Shown piece by piece: positions 1 through 8,284 of a stretch of DNA of 64,000 nt. A program made the position numbers and the translations under genes. Under the pieces are notes generated by a model that had not been told where the DNA came from, made no database searches, and worked only from the letters and a program-made list of their open reading frames with translations. Source of the DNA: Pusillibacter faecalis. GTDB taxonomy: Bacteria; Bacillota; Clostridia; Oscillospirales; Oscillospiraceae. Position 1 is the first letter of the stretch; every line of letters starts with the position of its first letter. The stretch spans positions 434,001 to 498,000 of the forward strand of contig NZ_AP023421.1 of NCBI RefSeq assembly GCF_018408705.1. Direction: 5' to 3'.

Positions 1-1419
1 TACAATGACAGCCGGAACCAGCAGCGCCAGCAGGTTCCCCACAAACCAGTTGATATCCTCGTTGGGGATCACGAAGAACGCAATCAGACCGGAAGCCAGT
101 CCGCAGACAATGGAGAAGACGGCAATCTTCGGAGAAGTCCGCTTGCAGTACATGCCCGCAATCAGGGAACTGGTGGGTGCGGCGAACAAAATGCCGCTGA
201 AGATGTCCATCATCAAAAGGGACTTGCCCTTGAGCAGGATCACAACCACCATCACAATGCCGCTGACTACAAAGGTGATCTTACGGCCGAATTTCATCTG
301 CTGCTCCTCCGTCGCGGTGGGATTGACATATTTCTTGTAGAAGTCCGCAGTAAAGAGCGCCTGGGCGCCGGAAAGACAGCCGCCTCCAGTGGTCATGCCG
401 GCCATAAACACCATAAGCACAAACATCACGCTGCCAAGTCCTCCGCCGTACACCAGCTTCATGATATAGGGAGCCGCCTCGGATGCCAGCGCCAATCCGG
501 CGCCCTCACCCACACCCATGGAGATAACAGAGCAGCCAAACACACCGCCGCAGATGATGGGAATCGGCATCCAGGCCACTACGGTGCCGATGACATACGC
601 CCGTAGCAAAGACTTGGAGCTTGCGGTTGCAATCGCTTTGGAATAGTACCCCTGATCCAGCAAAACCTGTCCCATGGCAACCACCACCGCGGTCAGTCCA
701 TAGCGGAAGCCGCCGCCTGAGGCCAGGGAGAGCGCCTCTGGATTATAGTTGACGTTGTCAGGATTCGTCACCACATCCACAAGACCGTTGTAAATGTTCT
801 CCATTCCCAAATATTGAAGGATCAGGGGAACGGAGACAATCATGATGATAGAGATAATGAAGAATTGAATGACGTCGTTGAAAATAGAGCCCCGTAATCC
901 GGCCTTGGCAATATACACCGTGACGATTGCCAGCGGAATCACCGCTCCCACCTCATATGGAATACCAAACATGGAGTTAAACACAATGCCAATGCCAACA
1001 CCCTGAGCAATCAGTACATATACAATCACGCCGATGCCAAAGATGAAAAACAGCTTAGAAACCCCTGCCCCATAGCGCTGGGTAATGAACTCTGTAAAGG
1101 TTGTGCACTTGGGCATCTTTTTTCTCAGATGCAGCACCAGGGGAATCAGAACGAAAAAGGGGATGCTGTTGCCCCAGGCATAATTCAGGCCGCCGGAGAT
1201 ACCAAAGCTCATGCCTGCCTCCGCCGAGCCCATGATCGTGGTGGTCCACACCCACGAAACCATCACGCTGGCAGCCACCAGAGATGAGGGAATCCCCCGG
1301 CCGGCGGCCACAAAATCATCCACCCCCTCAATAGGAAATTTTTTGGACACAAATATAGAGATTCCTATGAAAATGACTGCAAAAATTGCGAGAATGACAT
1401 AGCCGTAGTAATCACCCAT
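1..1419 (-). CDS. Sodium:solute symporter (SSS family), 3' end outside window
   Basis: This is an integral membrane symporter of the SSS family, which couples uptake of a small solute to sodium. The 473 residues present are a run of hydrophobic segments starting MGDYYGYVILAIF, with the typical N-terminal region containing VAAGRGIPSSLVAASV followed by WVWTTTIMGSAEAG. The ATG at 1419 has GGGAGGA about 9 bases upstream. The C-terminus lies beyond the left edge. The gene sits downstream of a sigma-54 activator gene on the same strand, with a sigma-54 promoter and a palindromic upstream site between them, so its expression is probably controlled by that activator. Substrate cannot be told from sequence; amino acids, organic acids and urea are all possible in this family. 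Confidence 0.88.
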   Translation of the reverse strand, partial: MGDYYGYVILAIFAVIFIGISIFVSKKFPIEGVDDFVAAGRGIPSSLVAASVMVSWVWTTTIMGSAEAGMSFGISGGLNYAWGNSIPFFVLIPLVLHLRKKMPKCTTFTEFITQRYGAGVSKLFFIFGIGVIVYVLIAQGVGIGIVFNSMFGIPYEVGAVIPLAIVTVYIAKAGLRGSIFNDVIQFFIISIIMIVSVPLILQYLGMENIYNGLVDVVTNPDNVNYNPEALSLASGGGFRYGLTAVVVAMGQVLLDQGYYSKAIATASSKSLLRAYVIGTVVAWMPIPIICGGVFGCSVISMGVGEGAGLALASEAAPYIMKLVYGGGLGSVMFVLMVFMAGMTTGGGCLSGAQALFTADFYKKYVNPTATEEQQMKFGRKITFVVSGIVMVVVILLKGKSLLMMDIFSGILFAAPTSSLIAGMYCKRTSPKIAVFSIVCGLASGLIAFFVIPNEDINWFVGNLLALLVPAVIV

Positions 1420-1494
1420 TGTATAGAGTCCTCCCTTTTGTTTTTATCATCACACCGTCTGCGCAGACTTTTCGTGATCGCTTTTAGAATAAAA

Positions 1495-1509
1495 GCAAAA
1501 TTTATGCCA
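1495..1509 (-). promoter_or_regulatory. Sigma-54 (-24/-12) promoter
   Basis: The minus strand reads TGGCAT-AAATT-TTGC, matching the sigma-54 consensus TGGCAC-N5-TTGC with one mismatch and exactly 10 bases between the GG and GC doublets. The -12 element lies 75 bases upstream of the symporter ATG. The neighbouring sigma-54 activator gene supports the reading. Confidence 0.8.
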
Positions 1510-1562
1510 ATTTTAAAACATTCAAAAGTCTGGGTTTTTCAAGGGTTTTGCCGATGGCAACA

Positions 1563-1596
1563 ATTCATGGTGTTCAGATTTCTGAACACCATGAAT
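1563..1596. promoter_or_regulatory. Perfect 16-bp-arm palindrome, probable upstream activator site
   Basis: Left arm ATTCATGGTGTTCAGA and right arm TCTGAACACCATGAAT are perfect inverted repeats separated by TT. The site lies about 55-100 bases upstream of the sigma-54 promoter, the normal position for the enhancer site of a sigma-54 activator, and has no T-run expected of a terminator. The likely binder is the activator encoded at 1724-3229. Confidence 0.72.
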
Positions 1597-1670
1597 CTTC
1601 GTTTCCCTTTTGAACGCTTGGAGCGCAATGGGTTCCACTCACAAAGCAAATATGTAAGAAAATCTTGACA

Positions 1671-1690
1671 CTGTAAGTTTTTTCTTACAG
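1671..1690. repeat. Short inverted repeat downstream of the activator gene
   Basis: CTGTAAG and CTTACAG are 7-bp arms around six T residues. It lies about 35 bases past the activator stop. It may be a weak terminator hairpin or a protein site; no T-run follows it on the minus strand, so the role is open. Confidence 0.35.
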
Positions 1691-1723
1691 ATACGTTCTA
1701 CTTTTTTGAAATTATACACAATT

Positions 1724-3229
1724 TTATTTTGATGAAATATTATATTTTTGCATTTTATCATAAAGCGCGGTTCGAGAAATCTTCAGCAGCCTGGCTGCCA
1801 TGCTTCGGTTGTTCTGTGTCAGCTCCAAAGCCCGCCGAATCGCCGCTGCCTCCGCGTTGGCACGAACCCGCTCCAGCGGAGACTCCGCCGAAAAATCCAC
1901 GGGAACTCGCTTTTCCAGCACTCTGGAAACAAAGCTGTCAAAATGCTCTAGCTTCAGAGTATCGCCCTGGCAGATATTCATCGCATGCTCCAGCACATTG
2001 TTCAGCTCCCGTACGTTTCCCGGCCAGTCATAGCCCATCAGCAGCTCCATGACCTCTTTGGACACACTGCGTACCTCCTTGGTCATCTCCCGGCTGAGCT
2101 TCTTTAGCTGAAAGTTTACCAGCAGAGGAATATCGTCTTTCCGCTCCGTCAATGGGGGGATGTGGACCTCCACTACATTGAGCCGGTAGTACAGGTCTTC
2201 CCGGAAGCGCCCCTCCCTTACCATGTTCCAAAGATCCTTGTTGGTAGCGGCAATGACCCGAATATCCACCGGCTTTGTCTCGCCGCCGATACGGGTAATC
2301 TCTCGCTCCTGCAGAACGCGGAGCAGCTTTGGCTGAATGTGATACGGAAGCTGGTCAATCTCATCCAGAAAAATGGTGCTCTTATCGGCCATCTCAAACT
2401 TTCCAGTTCTTCCGCCCCGCTTTGCACCAGTAAAGGAGCCCTCCTCATAGCCAAAAAGTTCGCTTTCCACCAGGGATTCCGGAATCGCTGCACAGTTGAT
2501 CTCCACCATCGGGTACTTGCAGCGGAGGCTGAGATTGTGGATGGAATGGGCCACCACCTCCTTGCCGACCCCGGTCTTTCCAGTCAGCAGTACCGTGGAG
2601 TTGGATTCACTGATCTTACCGATCTGCATCCGCAGGGAGATCATAGCTTGGCTTTTCCCAATGATATCCGTGACACAGTACTTGATGGCATGCTGCTTTT
2701 TGCTCGTCTCATACATGGACTGAAAGGTATCTTGCAGATTCAGGAAACCTTTTTCAGAATATGCCGCAATCTTATCCAGAAAATCCTTGAGCTCTTGGCC
2801 ATCCGTGAAGATATCGTAGTCGATGGCGCCCACCAGTGTGCCGTCTTTGTATAAATTTTTGATTTTTGCAATGTTGGTCACATCAGACGCAAAATAAAAG
2901 CAGGTCTCGTCAAAACGCCCGCCCCTCACAGCATTCCCGATTTTCGAAGCTGGATGAACCTCACTAATGTGTTTTCCGGCCACCACATCCGGCAGCGCCC
3001 GCTTGTTATAGGCCTCCACCATGGAAAACATGCCAGGTGAAAAGTATTTGATGATTCCCTGGTTATCAATGATAATCAGATTATCAATGGTATCAAATAC
3101 CAGGCGGCACTCATCCAGTGTCATATCGAAATAGTTGGACGGAATTTTTTTCTCTGCCATGCTGCCCTCCGGATGCTTGCTCTTGTGTGATATTTCTATC
3201 GCGCAGCGGGAGATGTCTTCAGCCGCCAT
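1724..3229 (-). CDS. Sigma-54-dependent transcriptional activator (PAS-AAA+-Fis HTH)
   Basis: This is a bacterial enhancer-binding protein that remodels RNA polymerase with sigma-54. From the ATG at 3229 (AGGAG 8 bases upstream) the order is a PAS-like sensor at about residues 40-130, an AAA+ domain with Walker [10 protein letters not shown] near 216, GSFTGA near 264 (the sigma-54-contacting GAFTGA loop with S in place of A), Walker B IFLDEID near 286, an arginine-finger region, and a Fis-type HTH near 475-495 containing [20 protein letters not shown] later ATG at 3160 has GGAGGG four bases upstream and is a credible alternative start. The target is most likely the symporter gene next door, which has a sigma-54 promoter and palindromic site. 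No phosphorylatable receiver domain is seen, so a small ligand probably controls it through the PAS domain. Confidence 0.93.
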   Translation of the reverse strand: MAAEDISRCAIEISHKSKHPEGSMAEKKIPSNYFDMTLDECRLVFDTIDNLIIIDNQGIIKYFSPGMFSMVEAYNKRALPDVVAGKHISEVHPASKIGNAVRGGRFDETCFYFASDVTNIAKIKNLYKDGTLVGAIDYDIFTDGQELKDFLDKIAAYSEKGFLNLQDTFQSMYETSKKQHAIKYCVTDIIGKSQAMISLRMQIGKISESNSTVLLTGKTGVGKEVVAHSIHNLSLRCKYPMVEINCAAIPESLVESELFGYEEGSFTGAKRGGRTGKFEMADKSTIFLDEIDQLPYHIQPKLLRVLQEREITRIGGETKPVDIRVIAATNKDLWNMVREGRFREDLYYRLNVVEVHIPPLTERKDDIPLLVNFQLKKLSREMTKEVRSVSKEVMELLMGYDWPGNVRELNNVLEHAMNICQGDTLKLEHFDSFVSRVLEKRVPVDFSAESPLERVRANAEAAAIRRALELTQNNRSMAARLLKISRTALYDKMQKYNISSK

Positions 3230-3665
3230 GGATAGTACTCCTAAAATTATAGCGATTGTCCGAAAGAACGTCAAGGCGTGCTTCTTCCCGTGCTTTCAAA
3301 GGAGGAAGGGACAATATGTAGGTTAAAATGCACCGCCCCCTTGCACACCTGAGGTGCTCGCCACCCGGTGCCTGGACACCAACACCAGCCCGGCCAGGTC
3401 AGGAACAGCATAGATTTTCAGGTGCGCGAACTTGCTGTCCAGTATCATCCCGGACAATGTCAACGCTACCAAGAAAATTCCAAGGGCGCAAGGGAGGCCG
3501 TTCATCACGGGGGACTGCGCCGTGTTCCAGAGCTGCTTATTGGAAGATCGGCAGCTTTAAGACTGGAGCCGGCTCCTATAGCAGGAAAAGAAGGCGCGGC
3601 AGGGACATCAAAAAATGATGTCTCCGCCGCGCCTAGCCACTGATACGAATTGGAAATCCGCAAAT
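3230..3665. other. Intergenic stretch without a supported gene
   Basis: No reading frame here has a convincing start and family. A long imperfect hairpin at 3593-3633 (outer arm GGCGCGGC pairing with GCCGCGCC, inner GACATCA with TGATGTC around an A-rich loop) may end a transcript, although no T-run follows. A minus-strand frame at 3323-3508 has hydrophobic stretches and could be a gene remnant, but has no recognisable relative. Confidence 0.4.
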
Positions 3666-4022
3666 TTACTCCACAGGTAAATTGTGTTGTTTCAAGAAAG
3701 ACAGTTTATCCCAGTAACCTCGTTGAAACAAAATCTTTCCATTTACAACCTGGAAAAAACCACAGCCTCGCAATCCTAAAGGGTCCTTCCATTCTAAAAT
3801 TGCCCATTGCCCATCTTCAAATATATTTTCTACAATGGCAGTCATGTCTGCGGCAGCAAATTCTTCTTTGAACATTGAGTGAATGGCTTCAATTCCTACG
3901 ACGGGAGCATTTGTTACTTGGTGGTTTGTTGCATTTTCATGATAAAGACTGGTAATTGTTTCTACATCATGATTATTAAAAGCATCTACCCACTTGCATA
4001 CTACTTCTTTAGGTCTTAACAT
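3666..4022 (-). CDS. NTF2-like / SnoaL-like domain protein
   Basis: A 118-residue protein with the small cone-shaped NTF2/SnoaL fold signature: an opening helix MLRPKEVVCKWVDAFNNHD, a DVETITSLYHENATNHQ segment, and a C-terminal sheet ending GFFQVVNGKILFQRGYWDK. Members bind small molecules or act as isomerases or cyclases, but many have no known function, and no catalytic residues are certain here. The ATG at 4022 follows AAAGG at a short distance. It is more AT-rich than its chromosomal neighbours and sits next to a tRNA gene, so recent acquisition is possible. It appears to be transcribed alone. Confidence 0.75.
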   Translation of the reverse strand: MLRPKEVVCKWVDAFNNHDVETITSLYHENATNHQVTNAPVVGIEAIHSMFKEEFAAADMTAIVENIFEDGQWAILEWKDPLGLRGCGFFQVVNGKILFQRGYWDKLSFLKQHNLPVE

Positions 4023-4142
4023 AAATACCTTTTACCTCTATCACTTCAAATTGATTTGGCAGATTAATGATACCAGATTATAGGGGAAATAACAAGGGCA
4101 GAGAAATCGTTCTCTGCCTTTACTCGTTAAAGAATAGTTAAT

Positions 4143-4193
4143 AAAAATGATAAATCCGAACCCATTCCCCGTTGGAAAAATGTAGTTCGGATT
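4143..4193 (-). terminator. Terminator of the tRNA-Pro gene
   Basis: On the minus strand AATCCGAAC and GTTCGGATT form 9-bp arms (4185-4193 and 4153-4161) just downstream of the tRNA, followed by a T-rich tract ending at 4143-4147. A second hairpin (GGCAGAGAA with TTCTCTGCC at 4097-4118) lies further on. Confidence 0.7.
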
Positions 4194-4202
4194 ATCTCTG
4201 TT

Positions 4203-4278
<76 letters not shown>

Positions 4279-4298
4279 ATATTTTTATCAGCGTAGAT

Positions 4299-4327
4299 AG
4301 ATTAGCACGCGCCGCCTCAAATTGCAA
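4299..4327 (-). promoter_or_regulatory. Promoter of tRNA-Pro
   Basis: On the minus strand TTGCAA (4322-4327), a 17-base spacer and TAATCT (4299-4304) lie about 20 bases upstream of the tRNA 5' end. Confidence 0.7.
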
Positions 4328-4366
4328 GTCTTTTTTTATTTTTTCTTTTACTTTGGGAAAAGAATC

Positions 4367-4396
4367 TTGACAAACACTATTCCCTTGTGGTAAGGT
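4367..4396 (+). promoter_or_regulatory. Promoter of the tRNA-Ser pair
   Basis: TTGACA at 4367-4372 and TAAGGT at 4391-4396 are 18 bases apart; the first tRNA begins 40 bases downstream. The consensus -35 fits a strong stable-RNA promoter. It is divergent from the tRNA-Pro promoter. Confidence 0.65.
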
Positions 4397-4435
4397 ATAA
4401 AAGTGCCCGCGTGATGGACACTCCTGCAACGCAAT

Positions 4436-4523
4436 GGAGAGATGTCCGAGCGGTTGAAGGAACCGGTCTTGAAAACCGGCGAGGCGCAAGTCTCCGTGGG
4501 TTCGAATCCCACTCTCTCCGCCA
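4436..4523 (+). tRNA. tRNA-Ser (anticodon TGA)
   Basis: Acceptor GGAGAGA pairs with TCTCTCC; the anticodon stem CCGGT/ACCGG encloses loop CTTGAAA (anticodon TGA). A long variable arm, as expected for serine tRNA, precedes the T-arm containing GTTCGAATC. Discriminator G and CCA are encoded. Confidence 0.96.
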
Positions 4524-4539
4524 AAATTTTATAGAGTCT

Positions 4540-4633
4540 GCGGAAGTACCCAAGAGGCCGAAGGGGCTCCCCTGCTAAGGGAGTAGGGTGTCTAATAAAC
4601 GCCGCGAGGGTTCAAATCCCTCCTTCCGCGCCA
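4540..4633 (+). tRNA. tRNA-Ser (anticodon GCT)
   Basis: Acceptor GCGGAAG pairs with CTTCCGC; the stem CTCCC/GGGAG encloses loop CTGCTAA (anticodon GCT). The variable arm is long, the T-arm contains GTTCAAATC, and CCA is encoded. It follows the other serine tRNA after 16 bases, and both probably share one transcript. Confidence 0.96.
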
Positions 4634-4684
4634 AACCCATTGATATGTCAGAGCTTCTGGCATGCCAATGGGTTTGTTATTTAT
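4633..4684 (+). terminator. Terminator of the tRNA-Ser transcript
   Basis: AAACCCATTG (4633-4642) pairs with CAATGGGTTT (4666-4675) directly after the second tRNA, followed by a T-rich stretch. Confidence 0.75.
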
Positions 4685-4706
4685 TTAAGAAAAGGAGCCC
4701 TATGCT

Positions 4707-5366
4707 ATGGAACTGTGCCACTATCTTCCCTTCTTCCAAGCTTTGCCGCCAGCAGAACAGTCCGCTCTCTCCCATGCTGCCGTGAGACGCAGAGTTCCAC
4801 AGGGGACCCTGTTACATAACGGATCTGCAGATTGTTTGGGACTATTGGTGATCGAATTGGGGCAGCTCCGGGCCTATATGACATCAGATGAAGGCCGCGA
4901 GATCACCCTATACCGCCTCTTTGACCGGGATATCTGCTTGTTCTCTGCCTCCTGTATGTTGAGCAGCATCCAGTTTGACATCATCATCTGTGCAGAGAAG
5001 GAGACAGCATTCTGGATGATCCCAGCCGATTTCTATAAGCGCCTGATGGAACGGTCCGTTGCAGTTTCCAACTATACCAACCAGCTGATGGCCTCCCGCT
5101 TTACAGAGGTGATGTGGCTGGTGGAGCAAATTCTCTGGAAAAGCTTCGATCAGCGCCTGGCCCGCTTTTTGGTAGAGGAAAGCGCCCTGGAACAGACTTC
5201 CCTGCTGATAACGACCCATGAGAAAATCGCGGCTCATCTGGGAACAGCCCGGGAGGTTGTCACCCGGATGCTGAAATACTTTCAGTCTGAGGGGATGGTT
5301 CGCCTCACTCGCGGAGCCATTGAGCTTTTAGACCTAAAAAGGCTGGAAATCCTGGCGCAGATTTAA
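4707..5366 (+). CDS. Crp/Fnr family transcriptional regulator
   Basis: A 219-residue regulator with an N-terminal cyclic-nucleotide-binding-like beta-barrel (about residues 10-120) and a C-terminal winged helix of Crp type (about 150-215, with LITTHEKIAAHLGTAREVV as the recognition region). There is no N-terminal cysteine cluster of FNR type, though single cysteines at C4 and in the barrel could take part in redox or haem sensing. AAGGAG precedes the ATG. It is followed by the DUF134-NifX gene, which has its own promoter overlapping a partial inverted repeat; this regulator is a plausible controller. The effector is not evident. Confidence 0.88.
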   Translation: MELCHYLPFFQALPPAEQSALSHAAVRRRVPQGTLLHNGSADCLGLLVIELGQLRAYMTSDEGREITLYRLFDRDICLFSASCMLSSIQFDIIICAEKETAFWMIPADFYKRLMERSVAVSNYTNQLMASRFTEVMWLVEQILWKSFDQRLARFLVEESALEQTSLLITTHEKIAAHLGTAREVVTRMLKYFQSEGMVRLTRGAIELLDLKRLEILAQI

Positions 5367-5455
5367 AATAATAATGTGGAGTATCCAGTTATGTACATTT
5401 CCATGATAGTCTTTTCCATCAAATTTTAATTATCAGTATATGCTAAAAATAATTA

Positions 5456-5483
5456 TTGACATATGCCATAAATATGGTATACT
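5456..5483 (+). promoter_or_regulatory. Promoter of the DUF134-NifX gene with overlapping dyad
   Basis: TTGACA at 5456-5461 and TATACT at 5478-5483 are separated by 16 bases. The spacer contains ATGCCAT-AAAT-ATGGTAT, an inverted repeat with one mismatch, so a dimeric regulator could occlude the promoter. Confidence 0.65.
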
Positions 5484-5531
5484 GAGCCAGAGAGAATTTC
5501 TTTCATCTGAACTGATCAGGAGGTGCTTTCT

Positions 5532-6305
5532 ATCGCAAGACCCAGAAAATGCAGGCGTGTGTGTCAAGTGCCACACGCATCGGGCTTTATACCTGTGGAA
5601 ATGGATACACCGCTTCAAGGCATTACGTTGACTGTTGACGAATATGAGAGCATCCGTCTCATTGATCGAGAGGGACTCTCCCAAGAGGAGTGTGGCCAGC
5701 GCATGGAAATTGCCAGGGCCACCGTGCAGCAAATCTATGCTGGAGCCCGGAAAAAGCTGGCGGATATGCTGGTGGAGGGACTGCCTCTGCGTATTGAGGG
5801 CGGCGACTACCGGCTCTGTGATGGGACGGGATTCACCCACGGCTGCGGCAACTGTATCAAGCACAGATTCCATCAACAATTTAGTAAATCCAAAGGAGAG
5901 CATGTCATGAGAATTGCAGTCACTTATGAAGATGGACAGATTTTTCAGCATTTTGGCCATACGGAACAATTTAAGATCTATGATGTGGCCGACGGCCAGA
6001 TCACCTCTGCGCAGGTAATGAGCACCAATGGAAGCGGACACGGCGCTCTGGCGGACGTCCTGAACGCTGCTCAGGTGGACACGCTGATCTGCGGCGGAAT
6101 CGGCGGCGGTGCCCGCGCAGCTCTCGATGCCGCAGGTATCCAGCTGTACGGCGGAGTTTCCGGGGACGCAGACCAGGCCGTAGCGGCGCTGTTAGACGGA
6201 AAGCTGGATTATGATCCCAATGTCGTGTGCAATCACCACGGTGAGGGACACCACGAAGGCAGCTGTGGAGAACATCACTGCGGAGAGCACCACTGTGGAG
6301 AATGA
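5532..6305 (+). CDS. DUF134 HTH protein fused to a dinitrogenase iron-molybdenum cofactor (NifX/NifB-C) domain
   Basis: The N-terminal part (about residues 1-110) is a DUF134 sigma-70-region-4-like HTH beginning with the family signature ARPRKCRRVC; the C-terminal part (about residues 126-235) is a NifX/NafY-like cofactor-carrier domain beginning MRIAVTYEDGQIFQHFGH, followed by a tail rich in His, Cys and Glu with repeats of HHCGE that could bind metal. The family normally starts with Met directly before RPRKC. Here that codon is ATC at 5532, placed 8 bases after a perfect AGGAGG. The only other in-frame start is GTG at 5523, which overlaps the AGGAGG itself, and a stop lies just upstream. 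An internal ATG at 5907 has AAAGGAG 8 bases upstream and could produce the cofactor domain alone. Function is inferred to be metal or iron-sulfur related regulation. Confidence 0.82.
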   Translation: MARPRKCRRVCQVPHASGFIPVEMDTPLQGITLTVDEYESIRLIDREGLSQEECGQRMEIARATVQQIYAGARKKLADMLVEGLPLRIEGGDYRLCDGTGFTHGCGNCIKHRFHQQFSKSKGEHVMRIAVTYEDGQIFQHFGHTEQFKIYDVADGQITSAQVMSTNGSGHGALADVLNAAQVDTLICGGIGGGARAALDAAGIQLYGGVSGDADQAVAALLDGKLDYDPNVVCNHHGEGHHEGSCGEHHCGEHHCGE

Positions 6306-6321
6306 CGACCGAACGCAGAGG

Positions 6322-6355
6322 GAGGAGCTACCTATTGGCAGCTCCTCTTTTCTTT
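6322..6355 (+). terminator. Intrinsic terminator of the DUF134-NifX gene
   Basis: GAGGAGCT (6322-6329) pairs with AGCTCCTC (6340-6347), followed by TTTTCTTTT. Confidence 0.85.
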
Positions 6356-6819
6356 TGGCACCTTCTCCACGAGGGTTCTGCATCATACGAAATTAGTCCT
6401 CCTGACCGTTGTGAGGCACCCTTAACATGGTTGTATGTATTTTTTGCCGGGTACCCTGCTGCACTCACTCTAGGCCAGATTGCTGAATTCCTTTGACCTC
6501 TGGGACACAGCTATGGTACTTCTTCTTTTCAACGCTGCCGCCAAATGGATGGGAGCGTATACATAACCCCCGTTCTATGCGCCTCCCCCTCCACCGGCGG
6601 CCATCTTTTTTGTTCTTTACTTTTTCAGAGGCATTTTACAAGGGTGGCACCTCTTTTATTTCGACATTTTATGAAAACATATAAAAATACTCTTGCATCT
6701 TTCATTTGGTTGTGCTATATATCAAATTAACAAAAGGAGAAACCAACAGAACGCATTTTGTTTTAATTGGTTTTCCTTGTCGAAGTAGTTGGAATCAACT
6801 CTGGGAAGGATTGATGTGT
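6356..6819 (+). promoter_or_regulatory. Leader and promoter of the nucleoside catabolism operon
   Basis: No gene is seen here. TTGCAT (6693-6698), a 17-base spacer and TATATA (6716-6721) form a good promoter about 100 bases upstream of the aldolase gene. No riboswitch was recognised in the leader. The region upstream of 6690 holds nothing identifiable. Confidence 0.6.
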
Positions 6820-7482
6820 ATGGAGCTCTATGAGAGCATCCGAAATGAAATCTGCGAGGTGTGCCATCTTCTGTATGAGCGGGGGTATGTCGTCAGCAAC
6901 GACGGAAATGTATCCGTCCGCGTGGAGCCAGACAAGGTTCTGATCACGCCGTCCGGGGTTGGCAAGGGCAGGATGACACCGGACATGCTGGTGCTCTGCG
7001 ATCTGCAGGGCAACGTTTTAGCAGGAACCCGCTACCCCTCTTCCGAGAGTAAGATGCACTTGATGATCTATCGGGAGCGGAGCGACGTGATGAGTGTAGT
7101 CCACGCCCACCCCCCTCTCTCCACAGCCTTTTCCATCTGCCGCCGCCCTTTAAAGGAGCGGTATCTCGCTGAGATGATTGTGGGCCTGGGAGAAATCCCT
7201 GTCACGGAGTTCGCCATGCTCTCCACCGATGAGGTCCCTGACAGTGTCCGTCCTTTTGTGCAGGACCACAGCGCCGTGCTGCTGGCGAACCACGGCGCGC
7301 TGGCCTGGGGTCCCTCTCTCTGGTCCGCCTTTGACCGGCTTGAGGTGGTGGAGCAAACTGCCAAGGTCTTTTACTATGTGGACCGGATCGGCGGCGGCGT
7401 GGAAATCACGCAGGAACAGGCAGACACGCTACGCTCCATGACCGGTTTCTATCAAAAGCTGGCCGGAAAACGGGACACATGA
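6820..7482 (+). CDS. Class II aldolase (FucA/AraD family), candidate 5-deoxyribulose- or ribulose-1-phosphate aldolase
   Basis: A zinc-dependent aldolase of the fuculose-phosphate aldolase fold, 220 residues. It has SNDGNVSVR near the N-terminus, the catalytic glutamate in SSESKMH (E76), metal ligands in HAHPP (H95 and H97) and in ANHGALAWG (H158), all in the spacing of FucA. Members cleave ketose-1-phosphates into dihydroxyacetone phosphate and an aldehyde, or dehydrate methylthioribulose-1-phosphate. As first gene of an operon with an MtnA-like isomerase and a nucleoside phosphorylase, cleavage of a (deoxy)ribulose-1-phosphate is the best guess. ATG at 6820 is 9 bases after AAGGA; an ATG at 6814 is also in frame. 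Its stop overlaps the next gene by four bases. Confidence 0.87.
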   Translation: MELYESIRNEICEVCHLLYERGYVVSNDGNVSVRVEPDKVLITPSGVGKGRMTPDMLVLCDLQGNVLAGTRYPSSESKMHLMIYRERSDVMSVVHAHPPLSTAFSICRRPLKERYLAEMIVGLGEIPVTEFAMLSTDEVPDSVRPFVQDHSAVLLANHGALAWGPSLWSAFDRLEVVEQTAKVFYYVDRIGGGVEITQEQADTLRSMTGFYQKLAGKRDT

Positions 7483-8279
7483 GGATGCCGCCGAGTCCCC
7501 AGAGTCTCCTTGCCCCCGAGCGGCGCGCCAAAATTTTGGAGCTAGTGCGCCATGACAAGAGCGTGCTGGTCAAGGATTTATGTGTTCAGTTCGGCGTCAC
7601 AAGTGAGACGATCCGCAAGGACCTGACTCTTTTGGAGCAGGAGGGGCATCTGATCAAAACCTATGGTGGGGCCTATATCCAGGACGGCGTGAAAAACGAG
7701 ATCGATGTCAGCATCCGGAAAATGCTGCTGCCAGAGATCAAAGACGCCATCGGGCAGCGCTGCGCCTCTTTGGTGGAGGAGGGGGACACCGTCTTTCTGG
7801 ATGAAAGCACTACCTGCCTCGCCGTAGCCCGCCATCTGCTGCATAGGGACATCACAGTGGTCACCAACTCCCTGGATATCGCCCAAGTCTTTTCCGACAG
7901 CGGCCAGGGAAAGCTGCTGCTCTCCGGCGGGGAGTTGGATCGGAAAAACCGCTGTTTTGTAGGCGGCAGCGCCGAGGATTTCCTCTCCCGGTACTATATG
8001 GACAAGAGCTTCGTCTCCTGCCGGGGCGCGGACCGCGCCGCAGGCATCACAGACGGCAGCGCCGTCAATGGGCGTATCCGCTCCATGATGCTCCAGCGGG
8101 CCAAACAGCGTTTTTTGGTATTGGACCACACCAAGCTCAATAAAGCCAACTTTTTCCGAATTTGTGATTTTGATGCGATCCACACTGTTGTCGCGGATGC
8201 TTTTCCAGATACCGGCTGGTGGGAATTTTTTCGTCAGAGAGGGATTCAGGTCCTGGAATCCGGGACGCAAGGAGGTTAA
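7479..8279 (+). CDS. DeoR family transcriptional regulator
   Basis: A 266-residue repressor with an N-terminal DeoR-type helix-turn-helix (residues about 12-65, VKDLCVQFGVTSETIRKDL) and a C-terminal sugar-phosphate sensor domain of the ribose-5-phosphate isomerase-like fold (DEGDTVFLDESTT, LSGGELDRKN, FLVLDHTKL). Such regulators respond to phosphorylated sugars, so the inducer may be a sugar phosphate made by this operon. The start codon overlaps the aldolase stop (ATGA), so the two are translationally coupled. It most likely controls the promoter at 6693-6721 and perhaps that at 10683. Confidence 0.92.
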   Translation: MRMPPSPQSLLAPERRAKILELVRHDKSVLVKDLCVQFGVTSETIRKDLTLLEQEGHLIKTYGGAYIQDGVKNEIDVSIRKMLLPEIKDAIGQRCASLVEEGDTVFLDESTTCLAVARHLLHRDITVVTNSLDIAQVFSDSGQGKLLLSGGELDRKNRCFVGGSAEDFLSRYYMDKSFVSCRGADRAAGITDGSAVNGRIRSMMLQRAKQRFLVLDHTKLNKANFFRICDFDAIHTVVADAFPDTGWWEFFRQRGIQVLESGTQGG

Positions 8280-8284
8280 GCACC

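Noticed and set aside
3323..3508. Hydrophobic 61-codon minus-strand frame, possible remnant of a membrane protein
   Set aside because: No family could be recognised and no ribosome site is present; kept only as a remark in the intergenic entry.
4540..4633. tRNA genes as an attachment site for an integrated island
   Set aside because: Both serine tRNAs are complete with no duplicated 3' end nearby and no integrase gene next to them.
6356..6690. Riboswitch in the leader of the nucleoside operon
   Set aside because: No purine, SAM or other known aptamer consensus could be matched.
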